From contig NZ_JAIUGX010000003.1 of assembly GCF_020164785.1 (NCBI RefSeq), positions 310,001-374,000 on the forward strand: a DNA stretch of 64,000 nucleotides, read 5' to 3'. The stretch's first letter is position 1; every line of letters starts with the position of its first letter. The translations under genes and the position numbers were made by a program. Below the pieces are notes generated by a model. It was not told the DNA's origin. It made no database searches and saw nothing but the letters and a program-made list of their open reading frames with translations. Origin of the DNA: Mesorhizobium sp. ES1-1 (GTDB lineage Bacteria > Pseudomonadota > Alphaproteobacteria > Rhizobiales > Rhizobiaceae). Shown here one piece after another: positions 18,017 to 28,790 of this stretch.

Positions 18017-18579
18017 TTACCGCGCCATGGCGTGGTATTCGTCGTTCGGCCGCATGTCGACGGCGGCCGCCACCCGGTTCGACATGTTGAAGAAGGCCGC
18101 TGTCGAGGCGATGTCCCAGATGTCGCGGTTTGTGAAGCCGGCCTCGCGAAGTGCTGCCCGGTCAGCCTCGACGATCTTTGCCGGCTCTTCCGTCAGCTTG
18201 ACCGCGAATTCAAGCATCGCGGTCTGCTTGGGCGAAAGGTCGGCGGCGCGAAAATTCATCGCCATCATCTCGCCGAAGTCCGGGTCGCCGGAGAGTTGGC
18301 GAACCGCCGCGCCATGCGCGGTCAGGCAATAGTAGCAATGGTTGATCGACGAGACGACCACCGCGATCATCTCACGCTCCAGCTTCGAAAGGCCGGAGTC
18401 GCCAGCATCAGATCGTTATATGTGTCGGTGAAGGCGCGCAGCTTCTTCTCGTCGAAGGCGTAGGCAAGCAGGACATTGGGCACCAGGCCGAGCTTTTCCT
18501 CGCATTTGGCGAAATAGGCTTTCGTCGCCTCGCTCAGCTCTGCTGTGCCGAGCTCAAGAGCGGTGATTTTACCGGACAT
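18017..18579 (-). pseudogene. AhpD-like peroxidase-related gene with a one-base frameshift
   Basis: Two frames together encode an AhpD/carboxymuconolactone decarboxylase-fold protein of about 187 residues. The N-terminal part (MSGKITALELG to NDLMLA) starts at 18579 behind a strong AGGAGG ribosome site. The C-terminal part (from LSKLEREMIAVV) continues in another frame and contains the redox CxxC motif NHCYYC. The frames join near 18400, where GCGAC replaces the expected GCGGAC. Adding one G restores a single frame with ADSGLSKLEREM, typical of the family. The rest shows no decay, so it is either a recent mutation or a sequencing error. Confidence 0.8.
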
Positions 18580-18712
18580 GGGGTCTTCCTCCTCGTTCTC
18601 CGCCGCCTTGCCGTCGAATTCGGATAATTCTCGGCAAGCCGTCAAACCTTTGTCGCCAAATACCCGTCTTCTGCTACCATAATCGTAAAAGCATTCGACG
18701 GGAGGAAGTGCG

Positions 18713-21700
18713 ATGGCCAGCGTGAAATCCGTAGCGAAGCCGAAGAAAAAAACTCCGGCGGCGAAGACGGAGGACAGGCCAGCCAAGCTTGCCGACTATT
18801 TGCTTGCCCGCGCCCCGGCTGAAGACATTGCTGCCTATAAGGCGGCCGACCTGGAACGCGCGGCCGATCTCGCGGGAAAGGCGGTCGCCGCACACAGGAA
18901 GGGTGCGGCCGTGGTCGCCGTCGACGCCGATTCAGGCGTCTTCCGCGAGGGCCGACCGGTGACGGTGATCACAGTCGTCAACGACAATATGCCGTTCCTG
19001 TTCGATTCCATACTGGGCGAGATCACCGAGACATCAGGGGAACCGACGCTCGTCACCCACCCGGTCATCGTCGTGCGCCATGGCAAGGCCGGCGTCGACG
19101 AGATCCTTGGCGATGGCAGCGCCCTCAAGGACGACGGCAATCACGACCGGCTGAGCGTCGTCCATGTCCACATTCCGCGCCTGACGGATGAGCGAGCGAA
19201 CGCGCTGGCCGAAAGGCTTCGCAAGATGCTCGACCAGGTGCGCGCCGCCGTCAGCGACTGGAAGCCGATGCTGGCCCGTCTCGACCAGGCGATTTCCGAG
19301 TTTCGCTATTCTGCCGTGCCGCTCGACAAGAAGAGCGTTGCCGAGGCCATCGCCTTCCTCGAATGGCTGCGCGACGACAATTTCACCTTTCTCGGCATGC
19401 GCGAGTTCAAATACTCCGGCGGCGCGGAGAGCGGCAATCTGGAGCGCGCCGACAGACCCGGCCTCGGCATTCTCGCCGACCCGGACGTGCTGGTGCTCAG
19501 GCGCGGCACCGAGGCGGTGACGACCACGCCTGAAATCCGCGCCTTCCTGCATGGGCCGGAGCCGCTCATCGTCACCAAGGCCAACGCCAAGTCGCTGGTG
19601 CACCGCCGCATCTATCTCGACTATATCGGGGTCAAGACCTACACCGCCAAGGGCGCGCTGGCGGGCGAATTGCGCATGGTCGGCTTGTTCACGTCGACCG
19701 CCTACACGCGCTCGGTGATGAAGATCCCCTATCTCAGGTCAAAGGCCGAAACCATCATCGCCAAGTCCGGTTTCGACCGGCACGACCATTCCGGCAAGGC
19801 GCTGATCAACGTGCTGGAGAGCTATCCGCGCGACGAACTGTTCCAAGTGCCGGTGCCGGTTCTGAAGAAGCATGCTGCTGCCATTCTCGGCCTTGTCGAG
19901 CGGCCGCGGGTGCGGGCGCTCGTGCGCGCCGACCAGTTCGACCGTTTCGTCTCCATCCTCGTCTTCGTGCCGCGCGATCGCTACGACAGCGTCGTGCGGG
20001 AAAGGATCGGCACCTATCTCAAGACGGTGTTCGAAGGTCGTTTGTCGGCTTATTATCCTGCCTTCCCCGAAGGCGGTTTGGCGCGCGTCCACTTCATCAT
20101 CGGGCGCTCCGGCGGCAAGACGCCGAAGATCGAGCAGTCGGCAATCGAGGCGGCAATCCGCGACATTGTACGCACCTGGGACGATGCGCTGGCCGAAGCG
20201 GCGGAAGCCGGTGGCGGCGACCAGGCGTTGAAGGCGATCGCGGCGCGGCTGCCGCAAAGCTACCGGGATTCCTTCAGTGCGGCGGTGGCTCTGACCGATG
20301 CCGCGCGCATTGCCGGAATCGACGCCGCCAATCCGATCGCGATCGACTATTATCGCCATGCGGGGCAGAAGCCGCATGAGGCGGCCCTGAAGATCTACCA
20401 TCATGGTTCCCCGGTGGCCCTGTCCCGGCGCGTGCCGGTGCTAGAAAATATCGGCTTCCGCGTCATCAGCGAGCGCACCTTCGAAGTCGCCGCCGATCCG
20501 TCCAGTGATCAGCCTGGCTCTGTCTTCATCCACGACATGGAACTGGAGAACAGCTACGGCAAGCCCATCGACCTCGCCGATGGCGGCAAGCTGTTCGAGG
20601 ACGCTTTCCTGTCCGCCTGGCGCGGCGATGTCGACAATGACAGCTATAACGGCCTGGCCCAGACCGCCGGCCTATGGTCGGGCGAGATCACCGTCCTGCG
20701 TGCCTATGGCCGCTATCTGCAACAGGTCGGCATTCCGCAAAGCCAGGATTTCATCGCCGCCGCATTGAACCGCTATCCCGATATCGCGCGCGGCCTGCAT
20801 GGGCTGTTCGTCGCCCGGTTGGGCCCGACGGCGGAGACCGACGGTGCGGTAGCGGCAAAGCACCTCACGGCCAAGATCCAGGACGCGCTGGAGGATGTCC
20901 CGAATATCGATGACGACACCATCATCCGCCGCTATCTCAATTTGATCGAGGCGTCGCTGCGCACCAACCATTTCGTCCCCGATACCAAGGAGAAAGGCCA
21001 GTCGCTGGCGATCAAGCTCGATTCGCAAGCGGTCGAAGGGTTGCCGGCGCCACGGCCATGGCGGGAAATCTTTGTCTACGGCTCAGAGGTCGAGGGGCTG
21101 CATCTGCGCTTCGGCCCGGTGGCACGTGGCGGCCTGCGCTGGTCGGACCGGGCCCAGGACTACCGCACCGAAGTGCTCGGCCTGGTCAAGGCGCAACAGG
21201 TCAAGAATGCGGTCATCGTACCGGTCGGCGCCAAGGGCGGCTTCTATCCCAAGAAGCTGCCGATGAGCGCCGGTCGCGATGCGATCTTTGAGGCGGGCAC
21301 GGCGGCCTACAAGAACTTTGTCTCAAGCCTGTTGTCGATCACCGACAATATCGGCCTGGATGGTGTCATTCCGCCGCCCGGAGTGGTGCGGCGCGACCAG
21401 GACGATCCCTATTTCGTCGTCGCCGCCGACAAGGGCACGGCGACGTTTTCCGACATCGCCAACGCCATCAGCGAGAAGCACGGCTTCTGGCTCGACGACG
21501 CCTTCGCCAGCGGCGGCTCGGCTGGCTACGACCACAAGAAGATGGGCATCACCGCCAAGGGCGCCTGGGAAGCGGTCAAGCGGCATTTCCGCGAAATCAA
21601 CCGCGACATCCAGACTTCGCCCTTCACCGTGGTCGGCGTCGGCGACATGTCGGGCGACGTGTTCGGCAACGGCATGCTGTTGTCGCCGAAGACGAGGCTG

Positions 21701-23512
21701 ATCGCCGCCTTCGACCATCGCGACATCTTCATCGATCCCGATCCGGACATGGCGGCATCGATGGCCGAGCGCGAGCGCCTGTTCGCGCTGCCGCGTTCGA
21801 GCTGGCAGGACTATGACAAGGCCAAGCTGTCGGAAGGCGGCATCATCGTCTCGCGCAGCCAGAAATCGATCACCTTGCCGGCGGCCGCGGCGGCGGCCAT
21901 CGGCCTGGGCAAGACCACAGCCACGCCAGTCGAGATCATGACCGCCATCCTCAAGGCGCCGGTCGACCTTTTGTGGTTCGGCGGCATCGGCACCTATCTG
22001 AGGGCATCCAACGAAACCAATGCCGAGGTCGGCGACCGCGCCAATGACGCCATCCGCGTCACCGCCCTCGAAGTGCGCGCCAATGTGATCGGCGAGGGCG
22101 CCAATCTCGGCGTCACGCAACGGGCTCGCATCGAGTTCGGGCTGAATGGCGGCCGTTGCAATTCCGACGCCATCGACAATTCGGGTGGCGTCAATTGCTC
22201 CGACGTCGAGGTCAACATCAAGATCGCGCTGGCCTCAGCGATGCGCAAGGGAGCGCTGACCCGCTCAGCGCGCAACAAGCTGCTGGCCGATATGACCAGC
22301 GAAGTCGCCTCGCTGGTGCTGTCGAACAATTACGAGCAGACGCTGGCGCTTTCCATCGCCCACAAGCGCGGCCTTGCCGACCTTGCGCATCAGAGCCGGT
22401 TCATGACGGCGCTGGAAGCGCGCGGCCTGCTCGACCGGGCCGTCGAGACGCTGCCCTCGCCGGTGGCGCTGGCGGAGCGTGAAGCGCGCGGCGAGCCGCT
22501 GACACGGGCGGAACTCGGCGTGCTGCTTGCCTATGCCAAGATCGTGCTGTTCTCCGACATCGTCGCCAGCGACGTGCCCGACGACGCGCATTTCGACCGC
22601 GACCTGATGGGCTATTTTCCCGAGCGTATGGCGAAGAAATATAGCGCCGAGATCCATGCCCACCGGCTGCGCCGAGAGATCATCGCGCGGGTCGTCGCCA
22701 ACGACCTGGTCAATCGCGGCGGCCCGTCCTTCGTCAACCGGCTGCGGGACGCCACGGGGCGAACGGTCGCAGACGTGGTGCGCACATTCGCGGTGGTGCG
22801 CGACGGCTTCGCCCTGCCGGCCCTCTATCGCGATATCGATGCCTTGGACAACCAGATCGATGGCCAGGTCCAAGTCGATCTCTACGAGACGGTCAGCCGG
22901 CTCATCTACGTGACCAGCGGCTGGTACCTGAAGAACGATATCGGCAGCGCCCCGCTGGTCGAGCGCATCGCCGAATTGCAGGACGCCCGAAAAGCGTTGG
23001 AGCCGAAGCTGGTGGCGCTTCTGCCGGCCTTCACGCGCCAGCGCATAGAGGAGAAGCGAGACGGGCTCTTAAAGGCCGGTGCCCCGGAAAAGCTCGCCGA
23101 ACAGCTGGCGTTGAGCGAGGTGGCGGAACTGATCCCGGACATAGCGCTGACGGCGCGCACGGCCGGCGCCGATATCGTCGCGGCGGCAAAGGCCTATTTC
23201 GCGGTCAGTGACGCTTTCCGCATTCCGCGCGTCGAGGACGCGGCGCGCTCGATCACGCCGTCGGATTACTACGACCAACTGGCGCTCTCACGCGCCGTGG
23301 ACACTATCGGCACCGCGCGGCGCGGCATCGCGGAGGCGGCGCTCACCGCACATGCCGATGCCGCCGACCCGGTGGCGGCATGGCTGGAAGCCGGCGGCGA
23401 GCGGGTGGCGCCCATCCGCGAGCGGCTGCAGGCGCTAACCGAAGGCGGCGACATCACCGTGTCGCGGCTGTCCGTCGCCTCGGGGCTGATGAGCGATTTG
23501 ACGGGGATGTGA
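18713..23512 (+). CDS. gdhB: NAD-specific glutamate dehydrogenase, large (180 kDa) type
   Basis: This 1599-residue protein has the length of the large NAD-dependent glutamate dehydrogenases, which convert glutamate to 2-oxoglutarate and ammonium in catabolism. The long N-terminal region carries ACT-like regulatory segments. The catalytic part is about residues 760-1180: GPVARGGLRWSDRAQDYRTEV, the active-site Lys in PVGAKGGFYPKK (about 838-849), and the NAD-binding region VGDMSGDVFGNGM (about 976-988). The C-terminal helical domain follows. The start ATG has a good ribosome site (GGGAGGAAG). It is divergent from the frameshifted AhpD-like gene. The symbol follows the usage for this enzyme type. 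Confidence 0.95.
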   Translation: MASVKSVAKPKKKTPAAKTEDRPAKLADYLLARAPAEDIAAYKAADLERAADLAGKAVAAHRKGAAVVAVDADSGVFREGRPVTVITVVNDNMPFLFDSILGEITETSGEPTLVTHPVIVVRHGKAGVDEILGDGSALKDDGNHDRLSVVHVHIPRLTDERANALAERLRKMLDQVRAAVSDWKPMLARLDQAISEFRYSAVPLDKKSVAEAIAFLEWLRDDNFTFLGMREFKYSGGAESGNLERADRPGLGILADPDVLVLRRGTEAVTTTPEIRAFLHGPEPLIVTKANAKSLVHRRIYLDYIGVKTYTAKGALAGELRMVGLFTSTAYTRSVMKIPYLRSKAETIIAKSGFDRHDHSGKALINVLESYPRDELFQVPVPVLKKHAAAILGLVERPRVRALVRADQFDRFVSILVFVPRDRYDSVVRERIGTYLKTVFEGRLSAYYPAFPEGGLARVHFIIGRSGGKTPKIEQSAIEAAIRDIVRTWDDALAEAAEAGGGDQALKAIAARLPQSYRDSFSAAVALTDAARIAGIDAANPIAIDYYRHAGQKPHEAALKIYHHGSPVALSRRVPVLENIGFRVISERTFEVAADPSSDQPGSVFIHDMELENSYGKPIDLADGGKLFEDAFLSAWRGDVDNDSYNGLAQTAGLWSGEITVLRAYGRYLQQVGIPQSQDFIAAALNRYPDIARGLHGLFVARLGPTAETDGAVAAKHLTAKIQDALEDVPNIDDDTIIRRYLNLIEASLRTNHFVPDTKEKGQSLAIKLDSQAVEGLPAPRPWREIFVYGSEVEGLHLRFGPVARGGLRWSDRAQDYRTEVLGLVKAQQVKNAVIVPVGAKGGFYPKKLPMSAGRDAIFEAGTAAYKNFVSSLLSITDNIGLDGVIPPPGVVRRDQDDPYFVVAADKGTATFSDIANAISEKHGFWLDDAFASGGSAGYDHKKMGITAKGAWEAVKRHFREINRDIQTSPFTVVGVGDMSGDVFGNGMLLSPKTRLIAAFDHRDIFIDPDPDMAASMAERERLFALPRSSWQDYDKAKLSEGGIIVSRSQKSITLPAAAAAAIGLGKTTATPVEIMTAILKAPVDLLWFGGIGTYLRASNETNAEVGDRANDAIRVTALEVRANVIGEGANLGVTQRARIEFGLNGGRCNSDAIDNSGGVNCSDVEVNIKIALASAMRKGALTRSARNKLLADMTSEVASLVLSNNYEQTLALSIAHKRGLADLAHQSRFMTALEARGLLDRAVETLPSPVALAEREARGEPLTRAELGVLLAYAKIVLFSDIVASDVPDDAHFDRDLMGYFPERMAKKYSAEIHAHRLRREIIARVVANDLVNRGGPSFVNRLRDATGRTVADVVRTFAVVRDGFALPALYRDIDALDNQIDGQVQVDLYETVSRLIYVTSGWYLKNDIGSAPLVERIAELQDARKALEPKLVALLPAFTRQRIEEKRDGLLKAGAPEKLAEQLALSEVAELIPDIALTARTAGADIVAAAKAYFAVSDAFRIPRVEDAARSITPSDYYDQLALSRAVDTIGTARRGIAEAALTAHADAADPVAAWLEAGGERVAPIRERLQALTEGGDITVSRLSVASGLMSDLTGM

Positions 23513-23515
23513 GGC

Positions 23516-23640
23516 TCGACACCTCTCCCCCGATCGACGGGGGAGAGGAAGGGCGCCCCTCCTTTCCCTCCGGAGGGAGAAAGGTGGCGCTGCGAAGCAG
23601 CGACGGATTGGGGGAACCACGCGGCAATCAGGTGCCGGCC
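23516..23640. repeat. Composite hairpin repeat after the glutamate dehydrogenase gene
   Basis: Two hairpins lie in series: CCTCTCCCCC-GATCGAC-GGGGGAGAGG (23522-23548), and a second formed by CCTTTCCCTCC and GGAGGGAGAAAGG (about 23560-23585). A GC-rich tail follows. It belongs with the RIME-like intergenic repeats of this window. Confidence 0.6.
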
Positions 23641-23800
23641 TGATAAGTCACGTCCGTCACACAAGGCCTATGCTTAGCCTAGATGGGCGCGGGCCGAGGA
23701 GCCCAGGAGCAATGAACGACAGTTCGACGCTTGTCGTTTGCGCGGTCGTACAAAACATGCAGACATGACGCCCGACGCGGGCGATGCCAAGGGAATCATC

Positions 23801-25177
23801 ATGGCGGTAGAGACAGTGCAGTGTGCCTCTGGGCGCGGCATCTGGGGATGGATGTTCTTCGACTGGGCGGCGCAGCCCTTCTTCACCGTCGTCACCACCT
23901 TCATCTTCGGCCCGTATTTCGTTTCACGCATGGCGGATGATCCCACCACCGGGCAGGCCGTCTGGGGCTATGGCATCGCCGCCGCCGGCCTGGTGATCGC
24001 CGTGTTGTCACCCATCCTGGGCTCGATCGCCGACCAGACCGGACCGCGCAAGCCCTGGATCGGGTTCTTCGCCGCGATCAAGATCACCAGCCTTTGCCTG
24101 CTCTGGTTCGCCGCTCCGGGCTCCAATCTGTTCCTGGTCGTGGCGTTGTTTTCGCTGGCCTCCGTGGCGGCGGAGTTCTCCACCGTGTTCAACGATTCGA
24201 TGATGCCGCGCCTGGTGCCGAAAAGCGAAATCGGCCGCATCTCCAACATCGCCTGGGGCCTCGGCTATCTTGGCGGAATGATCGCGCTGATCTTTGTCGT
24301 CGCCTGCCTCGCCGGTTCGCCTGAAACCGGCAAGACCATCATCGGCATCGATCCGCTGTTCGGTCTCGACCCGAAGCTGGGCGAAGATGCCAGGGCCACC
24401 GGCCCGCTGTCGGCCGGCTGGTACTTCCTGTTCATCCTGCCGATGTTCCTCTTCACGCCGGACGCCATCAAGGGCCTGCCCATCGGTCCGGCGGTGCGCG
24501 AGGGACTGGCGGAGCTGAAGGTGACACTGGGCGAAGTGCGCAAGCGCGGCGGCATCTTCCGCTTCCTCATCGCCCGCATGATCTACCAGGACGGCGTCAA
24601 CGCCCTGCTGGCGCTGGGCGGTACATTCGCGGCTTCTATGTTTCATTGGTCGATCACCGAGATCGGCCTGTTCGGCATCATCCTCAACGTCGTCGCCATT
24701 TTCGGGTGCTGGATCGCGGCGCGCCTCGATATGGCGCTCGGCTCCAAGGCGGTGGTGATGATTGCGCTGGTGATGCTGTCGATCGCCACCGTCGGCGTCG
24801 TCTCGACCGGACCAGGCTTCACGCTGCTCGGCCTGATCCAACTTCCGGCCGATGATTCCGGCGGGCTGTTCGGCACGGCGGCGGAGAAGGCCTACATCCT
24901 CTACGGCCTGCTGATCGGACTGGCCTTCGGGCCCGTGCAGGCGTCATCGCGGTCCTACATGGCGCGCAGCGTGACGGCGGAGGAATCGGGACGCTATTTC
25001 GGCATTTACGCGCTGGCCGGCCGGGCCACCAGCTTCCTGGCGCCGTTCCTGGTGGCGACGATCACCGCGCTCAGCGGTTCCGCGCGGCTCGGCATGGCCG
25101 TGATCATCCTGTTCCTGGCTGCCGGCATGGCGATCCTGGCTCGCACGCCCTATCCGGCGGATCGCCCGGCGGGATAG
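23801..25177 (+). CDS. MFS transporter, UMF1 (Atg22-like) type
   Basis: This is a 458-residue membrane protein. The N-terminus [25 protein letters not shown] is the hallmark (D-W-A plus an F-rich TM1) of the UMF1 family, which is related to yeast vacuolar Atg22. About 11-12 hydrophobic segments follow, with the MFS-like loop [12 protein letters not shown] between TM2 and TM3. I chose the ATG at 23801 because AAGGGA lies at good spacing; an earlier in-frame ATG at 23765 lacks a ribosome site. The substrate is unknown; some family members export amino acids or sugars. Confidence 0.85.
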   Translation: MAVETVQCASGRGIWGWMFFDWAAQPFFTVVTTFIFGPYFVSRMADDPTTGQAVWGYGIAAAGLVIAVLSPILGSIADQTGPRKPWIGFFAAIKITSLCLLWFAAPGSNLFLVVALFSLASVAAEFSTVFNDSMMPRLVPKSEIGRISNIAWGLGYLGGMIALIFVVACLAGSPETGKTIIGIDPLFGLDPKLGEDARATGPLSAGWYFLFILPMFLFTPDAIKGLPIGPAVREGLAELKVTLGEVRKRGGIFRFLIARMIYQDGVNALLALGGTFAASMFHWSITEIGLFGIILNVVAIFGCWIAARLDMALGSKAVVMIALVMLSIATVGVVSTGPGFTLLGLIQLPADDSGGLFGTAAEKAYILYGLLIGLAFGPVQASSRSYMARSVTAEESGRYFGIYALAGRATSFLAPFLVATITALSGSARLGMAVIILFLAAGMAILARTPYPADRPAG

Positions 25178-25185
25178 CCTGCTTG

Positions 25186-25211
25186 TCCCTCCCCCCTTGC
25201 GGGTGAAGGGA
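25186..25211. repeat. Short imperfect hairpin between convergent genes
   Basis: TCCCTCCCCCCTTGC and the following GGGTGAAGGGA form an imperfect hairpin between the MFS and purH stops. It may be a decayed repeat copy or a bidirectional transcript end. Confidence 0.35.
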
Positions 25212-25217
25212 CCACGC

Positions 25218-26834
25218 TCAATGGCGGAAATGCCTCACACCGGTAAACACCATGGCGATGCCGTGTTCATCCGCGGCGGCGATAACGTCCTTGTCGTTCA
25301 TCGAGCCGCCGGGCTGGATAACGGCGGTGGCGCCGGCTTCGATGGCCGATAGCAGTCCGTCGGCGAAGGGGAAGAACGCGTCTGAAGCGACAACCGAGCC
25401 CTTCGTCAGCGGATCGGCAAGCCCGGCGGATGCGGCGGCGTCGAGCGCCTTGCGTGCGGCGATGCGTGAGGAATCGACGCGGCTCATCTGGCCTGCGCCG
25501 ATGCCGACAGTGGCGCCGTCCCTGGCGTAGACGATGGCGTTGGACTTGACGTGTTTGGCGACGCGGAAGGCGAAGACGAGGTCGGCCATTTCGGCGACCG
25601 TCGGCGCGCACTTTGTCACCACTTTCAGGTCGAAATCGTCGATCACGGCATTGTCGCGGCCCTGGACGAGCATGCCGCCGGCGACGGATTTGACCGTGAT
25701 GCCCGACGTGCGCGGGTCCGGCAGGCCGCCGGCGACCAGCAGGCGCAAATTCTTCTTCGCGGCAATGATGGCCGCCGCCTCCTTGGTGGCGTCGGGCGCG
25801 ATGATGACTTCGGTGAACGTCTTGACGATCTCTTCCGCCGCCTCGGCATCGAGGATGCGATTGACGGCGACGATGCCGCCGAAGGCCGAGACCGGGTCGC
25901 AGGCAAGCGCCTTGGCGTAGGCCGCTTTCAAGGAGGCGCCTTCGGCGACGCCGCACGGGTTGGCGTGCTTGATAATGGCGACGGCGGCGGACCGGCCGGC
26001 ATCGAACTCGCCGACCAGCTCGAAGGCGGCTTCGGTGTCGTTGATGTTGTTGTAGGAGAGCTGCTTGCCCTGCAGCTGCCGCGCGGTGGCCACGCCCGGC
26101 CGCTTGTCGCCATTGACGTAGAAGCCGGCGCTCTGGTGCGGGTTCTCGCCGTAGCGCATCACCTCGACCAGCCTGCCGCCAAAGGCGCGCCACGTCGGAT
26201 GTTCGATCTCCAGCGCCTCGGCGAACCAGCCCGAGATCGCGGCGTCATAGGCGGCAGTGCGGGCGAAAGCCTTGGCCGCCAGCCTCTTGCGGAAATCCAG
26301 CGACAGCGATCCGATGTTCATCTCCAGCGCATTCAGCAGTGAGGCGTAGTCGCCGGGATCGGTGACGATGGCGACATAGGCATGGTTCTTGGCCGAGGCG
26401 CGGATCATCGCGGGACCACCAATGTCGATATTCTCGACGATCGACGCATAGTCGGCGCCGGAGCGGCGCACTTCCTCGAACGGGTAGAGGTTGGACACGA
26501 CGAGATCGATCGGCTCGATGCCGTGTTTGCGCATCGCCGCGGCATGCTCCGGGTCGTCGCGTACGCCGAGCAGCGCGCCGTGCACCGCGGGGTGCAAGGT
26601 CTTGACGCGGCCGTCCATGATTTCGGGAAACTCGGTGAGTTCGGAGACGTCGCGAACCGCCAGGCCCACCTCGGCGATCGCCTTGGCCGTGCCGCCGGTC
26701 GAAACCAGTTCCACGCCGGCCGCTGCAAGCGCGGTGGCGAGGTCGATGAGGCCGGTCTTGTCGAAGACGGAGAGCAGCGCGCGACGGACCGGGACGAGGT
26801 CGGGAGCTGGGATGTTCTTGGCGGCGACGGCCAT
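25218..26834 (-). CDS. purH: Bifunctional AICAR formyltransferase / IMP cyclohydrolase
   Basis: This 538-residue enzyme catalyses the last two steps of IMP synthesis. The N-terminal IMP cyclohydrolase (MGS-like) domain shows [11 protein letters not shown] and STGGTAK. The AICAR transformylase domain follows, with [12 protein letters not shown], the KHANPCG block and a C-terminal [28 protein letters not shown] motif in the family position. I chose the ATG at 26834; a GTG 18 bases upstream has no ribosome site. It is the last gene of the leftward htpX-rsmB-heparinase-purH group, 83 bases after the heparinase stop. Confidence 0.97.
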   Translation of the reverse strand: MAVAAKNIPAPDLVPVRRALLSVFDKTGLIDLATALAAAGVELVSTGGTAKAIAEVGLAVRDVSELTEFPEIMDGRVKTLHPAVHGALLGVRDDPEHAAAMRKHGIEPIDLVVSNLYPFEEVRRSGADYASIVENIDIGGPAMIRASAKNHAYVAIVTDPGDYASLLNALEMNIGSLSLDFRKRLAAKAFARTAAYDAAISGWFAEALEIEHPTWRAFGGRLVEVMRYGENPHQSAGFYVNGDKRPGVATARQLQGKQLSYNNINDTEAAFELVGEFDAGRSAAVAIIKHANPCGVAEGASLKAAYAKALACDPVSAFGGIVAVNRILDAEAAEEIVKTFTEVIIAPDATKEAAAIIAAKKNLRLLVAGGLPDPRTSGITVKSVAGGMLVQGRDNAVIDDFDLKVVTKCAPTVAEMADLVFAFRVAKHVKSNAIVYARDGATVGIGAGQMSRVDSSRIAARKALDAAASAGLADPLTKGSVVASDAFFPFADGLLSAIEAGATAVIQPGGSMNDKDVIAAADEHGIAMVFTGVRHFRH

Positions 26835-26917
26835 GAGCTGGCGGCCTTTCACGGCTGGTGTGGAGGATGCCGCGCCGTAGCACAGGATATCGGGAAATCA
26901 AACCGGCGCCGAGCCGC

Positions 26918-28642
26918 TCAGTTGCTTTGCGGGTGACCGGCGGTGCTGGTGCGCGTCAGTTGCCAGTGGACCTCGGGCACTTCCGATGCCTTGAAGGCAA
27001 GCACGATCTGTCGGCTGCGCCGCGGTCCGCCAAGGCCAGCGAAATAGATCGATTCCTCGACGTCGGGGGCCACTTCAGTGCAGGTGAACACCCAGCTATC
27101 AGCCTGCTCGCCGGTCAGGACCAGACGGTCGTGCTCGTCCTGCAGCAGGTTGATGTCGGGATGGACGTGGAAGCGCACGGTGACGAAGTCGCGGCCATTG
27201 TTGCGGATCGCCGCGTTGCCGGGGCGCTGGAACCGGTCCCGGCCGGTCAGCACATTGCCGTTGGCGGACAATCGGAGCTCGCGCTCGTGCAGGAAGCCGA
27301 AGCGCTGCAGATACCCGTCATGGCGGGCGATGAAGCCTTGGACGCCCTTCTGGTCGATGCGCTTGCACGGAACATGCTGGGGCCCGCCGATCAGCGGCGA
27401 ACCGAGCAGGTCGTTGACCCGCAGCGAGTGGCTGAACCGAGCCGACGAGGTGTCGTTGATGGTGGCGGTCGAATGCGCGGCGGTGGCGCGCGCCAGCGGC
27501 CGGAACTCTGCGGCCCCATAGGTGTCGATGCCGGCATTGACGATGTAGTGGTGGCGGCCGGACGACAGTTCGAAGGCAAGGCAGCCGGCATGCGCGGCAT
27601 TGGACACGTCGATGGGCGGCGGCAAGCCGGTGTCGGCGATGACCGTGGCGCCGCCCATCGACAGGCGCTCATACCCCGAATGCGGCGCGTGCAGCAGCGG
27701 CGACCCGGCGGTGTCGTCGTGGCGAAGGATGGTGGCGATGCGGTCGTGGATGGTGGCGCCCATGCCGTTGAAGCGGGCGAGGCTGCCGTCCTGATGGCGG
27801 AAGAAGCGCAGCGCTGGCAGCATGCGGTCGATGGCGCCCATTAGCGCCTGCGGCGGCGTTTCGGCCTGGTTGGCGTATGTCTGGCGCAGTGGCAGAAGGT
27901 CGGCGAGTATCTCCAGCACCGCCATCGGATTGCGTGAGATGTGGCCGCCATCGGCAAGGATCTGACGGTCGAGTTCCTCGGCAAGGTTGCGGGTCGCGCC
28001 GCGTAGCGCCGACGCCGGCGCGGGCAGGGACAGGGCGGCGAAGGCGAGCGCGATGCGGGCGCGCAGCCTGTCCTTGCCATCCGGCATTTCGCGCGCCATC
28101 GAACGGAGATAGCGGATCTGGATCGCAAGCGATTTCAGGAACGCCCTGTAGAAGGGAAACTCGGCCCCCTGCAGCACGACCGAGGAATGCTGGAGCCAGG
28201 CGATGATGCGCTTGGCCGTGGTGCCGGGCTCCCAGGCAACGCCGGAAATATGGCTTCCATGGATGGCGATCCAGTCGGAAACCAGCGCCCGGGCGTTGGC
28301 GGCGGCGAGTTCCGTGCCCGCGGCGCGCATATGGCGCAGCCAGCGAAAGCCGTGCAGCGTCTTGCGCCAACCGCGATTGGGTACGTCGATCTGGAACGGC
28401 GACTTGCCGCCGGTTTCAACCAGATGTCCCGACAGGGGATAGCGGCCGTAATAGATCTCGAGCGCGATCTGCGGGTCGGCCAGACGCAGGTCCGGCGGCG
28501 CGATCAATACGCGTTCCGGCGTCCGGCCGGAGTAGCGCCAGCGATAAACCGGGCCGGCACGAAGGCGCCGGCGCGTCTTGCGCCAGAACTCCTTCGCGAC
28601 AAGCGTCCAAAGACGCGTCGTGTTGCCGGCAGCAAGTGCCAA
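26918..28642 (-). CDS. Heparinase II/III family protein
   Basis: This 574-residue protein resembles the heparinase II/III-like family seen next to purH in many rhizobia. The N-terminal half is helical (alpha-toroid type), with blocks [11 protein letters not shown] and [14 protein letters not shown]. The C-terminal half has the beta-sandwich features [19 protein letters not shown] and [16 protein letters not shown]. True heparinase activity is doubtful because rhizobia lack heparin; a cell-surface polysaccharide lyase is an inference. No ATG lies near the N-terminus. The TTG at 28642 follows AGGAGGGG closely and is my choice; a TTG at 28675 is the alternative. No signal peptide is evident. Confidence 0.82.
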   Translation of the reverse strand: MALAAGNTTRLWTLVAKEFWRKTRRRLRAGPVYRWRYSGRTPERVLIAPPDLRLADPQIALEIYYGRYPLSGHLVETGGKSPFQIDVPNRGWRKTLHGFRWLRHMRAAGTELAAANARALVSDWIAIHGSHISGVAWEPGTTAKRIIAWLQHSSVVLQGAEFPFYRAFLKSLAIQIRYLRSMAREMPDGKDRLRARIALAFAALSLPAPASALRGATRNLAEELDRQILADGGHISRNPMAVLEILADLLPLRQTYANQAETPPQALMGAIDRMLPALRFFRHQDGSLARFNGMGATIHDRIATILRHDDTAGSPLLHAPHSGYERLSMGGATVIADTGLPPPIDVSNAAHAGCLAFELSSGRHHYIVNAGIDTYGAAEFRPLARATAAHSTATINDTSSARFSHSLRVNDLLGSPLIGGPQHVPCKRIDQKGVQGFIARHDGYLQRFGFLHERELRLSANGNVLTGRDRFQRPGNAAIRNNGRDFVTVRFHVHPDINLLQDEHDRLVLTGEQADSWVFTCTEVAPDVEESIYFAGLGGPRRSRQIVLAFKASEVPEVHWQLTRTSTAGHPQSN

Positions 28643-28790
28643 GACCCCTCCTGATCGGGTTCTTCCCCCTCGCAAGTTTATATGATCGAGCGACTCGTGC
28701 GAAGGCGAATTCCATCGGCAGGCCCCGCTTCATCCGGTTTTGAACCGGTTTCTCCCTGAAAAAGGCCCGCTATCGCCTGAGCTCGCGTCC

